The notes under the pieces were generated by a model, which saw only the letters and a list, made by a program, of their open reading frames with translations, was not told the origin of the DNA and made no database searches. A program made the translations under genes and the position numbers. A stretch of DNA of 64,000 bases. Origin: Dreissena polymorpha. Its lineage: Eukaryota; Mollusca; Bivalvia; Myida; Dreissenidae. Shown one piece after another: positions 61,001 to 64,000 of the stretch; the first letter of the stretch is position 1; the number at the start of each line of letters is the position of its first letter. The stretch covers positions 102,811,974-102,875,973 of the forward strand of contig NC_068359.1 of the NCBI RefSeq assembly GCF_020536995.1. The letters run 5' to 3'.

Positions 61001-61980
61001 CAAGAAATGATTGTGTGATAGCCTGCCCATTAGTGAGACACATCTGAAACAAGTAACAATTGTGTGAGAGTCTGCCCATTAGTGAGACAAATCTGAAACA
61101 AGTAACAATTGTGTGAGAGCTGGCCCATTAGTGAGACGAATCTGAAACAAGTAACAATTGTGTGAGAGTCTGCCCATCGGTGAGACGAATCTGAAACAAG
61201 TAACAATTGTGTGAGAGTCTGCCCATTGGTGAGACACATCTGATACAAGTAACAATTGTGTGATAGCCTGCCTATTGGTGAGACAAATCTGAAACAAGTA
61301 ACAATTGTGTGAGAGCCTGTCCATTGGTGAGACAAATCTGAAACAAGTAACAATTGTGTGAGAGCCTGTCCATTGGTGAGACGAATCTGAAACAAGTAAC
61401 AATTGTGTGAGAGTCTGCCCATCGGTGAGACGAATCTGAAACAAGTAACAATTGTGTGAGAGCTGGCCCATTAGTGAGACACATCTGAAACAAGTAACTA
61501 TTGTGTGATAGCCTGCCTATTGGTGAGACAAATCTGAAACAAGTAACTATTGTGTGATAGCCGCCCATTGGTGAGACAAATCTGAAACAAGTAATGATTG
61601 TGTGAGAGCCTGTCTATTGGTGAGACGAATCTGAAACAAGTAACAATTGTGTGATAGCCTGCCCATTGGTGAGACGAATCTGAAACAAGTAACAATTGTG
61701 TGAGAGTCTGTCCATTGGTGAGACAAATCTGAAACAAGTAACAATTGTGTGATAGCCTGCCCATTGGTGAGACGAATCTAAAACAAGTAACAATTGTGTG
61801 AGAGTCTGTCCATTGGTGAGTCAAATCTGAAACAAGTAACAATTGTGTGAGAGTCTGCCCATTGGTGAGACGAATCTGAAACAAGTAACAATTGTGTGAT
61901 AGTCTGCCCATTGGTGAGACAAATCTGAAACAAGTAACTATTGTGTGATAGCCTGCCCATTGGTGAGACGAATCTGAAAC
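52042..61980 (-). repeat. Giant 49-bp satellite of the UBXN1 splice acceptor plus exon start (~200 units)
   Basis: About 9.9 kb of tandem 49-bp units fills most of the 10.8 kb UBXN1 intron and ends exactly at the UBX exon. Read on the gene's strand a unit is ATTCGTCTCACCAATGGGCA, GGCTCTCACACAATTGTT, ACTTGTTTCAG. The real exon begins ATTCGTCTCACCAACGGGCA and GGCTCTTACACAATCGTT after ACTTGTTTCAG. Each unit is therefore 38 exon bases plus the 11-base acceptor, and each carries a pyrimidine-rich AG acceptor. Units differ by a few bases and single indels. No stop occurs in most units in any sense frame, and since 49 is one more than a multiple of 3, long ORFs (up to 391 codons) with a 49-residue period result. 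These ORFs are a by-product of the repeat. Two short relics (a CTGTGA insertion near the mutated units, and ATGATTCG/ATGATCGG inserts) mark higher-order repeats. Confidence 0.97.
53971..60970 (-). repeat. Higher-order repeat, 2,348-bp period, three copies within the satellite
   Basis: A variant unit with 'gtggtagagctgg' recurs at 52,551, 53,971, 56,319 and 58,667. The first spacing is 1,420 bp (about 29 units) and the next two exactly 2,348 bp (about 48 units). Whole blocks between these points agree nearly base for base, with scattered single differences such as 54,863 versus 57,211. The third block diverges near 60,970. This indicates recent large unequal exchange or slippage; collapse or expansion in assembly is a caveat. 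Confidence 0.9.
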
Positions 61981-62889
61981 ACCAAGTCAGTAATTGAGTA
62001 TTGTTCTGGAAAAACTAGGTATGATGCATGTGTGTTTAACATGGTCCCAGAGTAGCCTGTACTAGTCCATATTTACTTAACTGATCTTGACCACATCTGC
62101 AATCACAAATGAAGTTTTGAAAAAGTATAATAAGAAGTTTAAAGCGAGAGTATACGATTTTGTCAAATATTTATTAATTTATGTAAAAGGTGTAAAAAAA
62201 CTTATAAAACATATTTTTTAATATAAATTAAAATAAAAAAGAACATGTGTCGAAAAATGCGAAATAAGCCAGATTTTATTCTTAACTCGAAAAAGACTGT
62301 ACAGTCGAATTTGCCAGCATGTAAATCATGCATGTACGATGTGAATTTAAATTTAGTTTAACGGTTCATTTTAAGTTCCTGCAACGATATCTATTCATAC
62401 GACACACGAACACTAACTAAAAAGACGAATGCTTCGGTTATTGTAGGAAAATATGTACAAAATATCTTCGTCACAATTGGCTCTGGGCGCTAATTTGTCT
62501 TTGCTGCATTTTATGAAATTAGTCTTCAATGTATAATTTTTCATGCCTATTTTGTGTAATTGTAACATATCTGATCAATATATTACAATTTAACACATAT
62601 AAAAAATCGTATAATCTCGCTTTAATGCATCAATTACCATTAAATGTGCTTGTTCATATTTTTTATATTGCCCCACAACTGCCTCTGATGAGATTAAATG
62701 TTTCTTCTAAAACCAGGTATTCACAAAACGTTTTGCCGTTTTTGCCTAAATTGCATGGTAAAATGCTCTTTTTGAATGCAATGCGCCATGCCCCTTTGCC
62801 CTCCTGGGAAAAACACTACAACACAGATGCTGAATATGCTTAAATCCAAATATTGATTTTCCGACACATTGGAACATGTGTGTGCCCAC
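61981..62889. other. Start of the UBXN1 intron beyond the satellite
   Basis: About 62,000-62,085 is a degraded left arm of the dispersed palindromic element ('gaaaaactaggtatgatgca'). The rest to the donor at 62,889 is unique AT-rich sequence with no recognisable exon. Confidence 0.5.
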
Positions 62890-63012
62890 CTGTATGCGTG
62901 TCTCTGTGTAGTCTTTCTTCTCTGCCAGTACAGGGTTGCTGGTCTGGGTGGGAGAGGTGACTGGAGGACTGGCAGCACCGGCCCCTGCACTGTCAGTGCT
63001 GGCTTTTGTAAA
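62890..63012 (-). CDS. UBXN1: UBXN1 coding exon: linker and start of UBX domain
   Basis: On the minus strand this 41-codon exon follows 'ctatggcag' and ends ATACAG before a 'gtgggc' donor. It reads FTKASTDSAGAGAASPPVTS, then a Pro/Thr/Ser linker, then EKKDYTETRIQ, the first strand of the UBX domain. Human UBXN1 has, from memory, a Ser/Pro linker followed by KREYDQCRIQ at this point. The linker residues are low-complexity and not diagnostic alone; the join to the next exon makes the assignment. UBA and coiled-coil exons should lie at higher coordinates; none was recognised in 63,013-64,000. Confidence 0.9.
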
Positions 63013-63609
63013 CTGCCATAGAAAACAAGGATGGTTATGTGGGAACATCGGGAATACTGCACTTCATTGTTTGCACTGGACAAGACTGAGCAATCTACAT
63101 CAGGCAATCCAAAACAACTCTGTTTTCTTTTATGTCACTTTTTGTTTTAACAAAGCCCTTCTCAACATATGTGGAAAATAAAGGTGCATTGCTTCAAAGT
63201 CCCGCAAAGGATTGAGTGAATACAGCAAGACTTTGTTACCTTAGAAATGCATATTTACTTTACTAATGGTTGACATTCACAAACCTGTTTAGTCTTAATT
63301 TCTAATGAACTTACAGATCAAATATTATTTGAAATAAATAAGTACTAAAATATCCAGTGCCTGTGAATCAATTCATACTACAATACTTTAAGCCCTGCAT
63401 TACATGATCAGCTCCAGTGTTTCTAATATTTACTTCTGTAAAATCATTTATATTTGTCAGCATGAAATTTTGTGTTTAAAAAAAACAAGGCTTTCATGGA
63501 CACGTTGATTTGTGGATTTCCGATTTAGGAAAACCATGAGGACTCTGCAGCGATCATTTTCTGATCCGTTTATGTTAAATTTGTGGATCAGTCAATCCAC
63601 TAATTAATG
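63013..63609. other. UBXN1 intron upstream of its first visible exon
   Basis: AT-rich sequence with no recognised exon or repeat. Confidence 0.5.
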
Positions 63610-64000
63610 AAACAAGAGTTCCGCGGTCGGAGATGACCGCATTGAAGCCGGATTTTTTATTTAAATGACAGGAAAGTACCTTTCGTGTTTTTGTCAATGC
63701 AATACTTAAATTACTGAAATATTGTTCAAAGGTCAAAATGAAATGTAAGTACTTTTCAAGGCATGAGCAAACCTTGTGTTATGTTTTGAATGCATGCATA
63801 TACAAAGTTATAACATGGAATAAGAACTTTAACATTTTTACCTACCAAAGTTATAAGAACTTTAACATTTTTACATTCAAGGTCACAGTGACCTTGACCT
63901 TAGAATGAATGACCTTGAAATGACCAGTGGTCATCTAAGTGTGCTTGCAAACCTTCATGTCAAGTTTGAAGACTCTATGTCCAAGCATACCAAAGTTATA
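63610..64000 (+). repeat. 'acaagagttccgcggtcgga' repeat, cut by the window end
   Basis: It starts 'acaagagttccgcggtcgga' and contains 'ataagaactttaacattttt' twice and the palindromic AGGTCACAGTGACCT near 63,880, typical of bivalve tandem-core repeats. Confidence 0.7.

Noticed and set aside
52042-61980. CRISPR-like array
   Set aside because: Units are directly tandem without unique spacers, in an animal intron, and match the adjacent exon boundary.

Overview
The window is eukaryotic, AT-rich, intron-rich and dense in repeats. Two kinds of evidence point to a bivalve mollusc, and the short dispersed repeats suggest (from memory, not from a search) a dreissenid mussel. First, three conserved animal genes carry GT-AG introns. 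Second, there are many bivalve-style repeats with 150-170 bp tandem cores rich in 'aaggtcaaggtca'. No bacterial features, viral elements or CRISPR arrays were seen.

Layout. 1-18,760: mostly transposable-element debris, with no exon recognised. 18,763-32,264 (+): the last two coding exons of POLE2 (DNA polymerase epsilon subunit 2), split by a 13.2 kb intron. Inside that intron lie a short single-exon open gene on the same strand (21,060-21,539), several tandem-core repeats and two satellite arrays. 32,265-44,052: gene-free, with two large fold-back elements bearing 8-bp target duplications and a LINE fragment. 44,053-45,806 (+): a complete two-exon DHHC-family palmitoyltransferase gene whose motif reads AHHC. 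50,441-63,012 (-): the last three coding exons of UBXN1 (UBX-domain cofactor of p97/VCP), convergent with the palmitoyltransferase gene; its N-terminal exons lie beyond the window.

The most striking feature is a relationship between exons and satellites. The UBXN1 intron holds about 9.9 kb of a 49-bp satellite (about 200 units). Each unit is a copy of that intron's own 3' splice site plus roughly the first 38 bases of the following exon, so about 200 perfect-looking splice acceptors stand in a row before the real one. The POLE2 penultimate exon shows the same thing on a small scale: about 12 units of ~32 bp, each a copy of its acceptor plus the first ~19 exon bases. Two independent, exon-abutting, acceptor-derived arrays in one window suggest a recurrent process rather than an accident.

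A second satellite-birth route is also visible. A dispersed palindromic element has copies whose arms are duplicated 2x, 14x and 33x. At least three families of TTAA-flanked (piggyBac-type) elements, a Harbinger-type element with TAA duplication, two pogo/Tc1-type TA elements, an L1-like insertion with a 14-bp target duplication and a jockey/CR1-type LINE fragment make up much of the rest.
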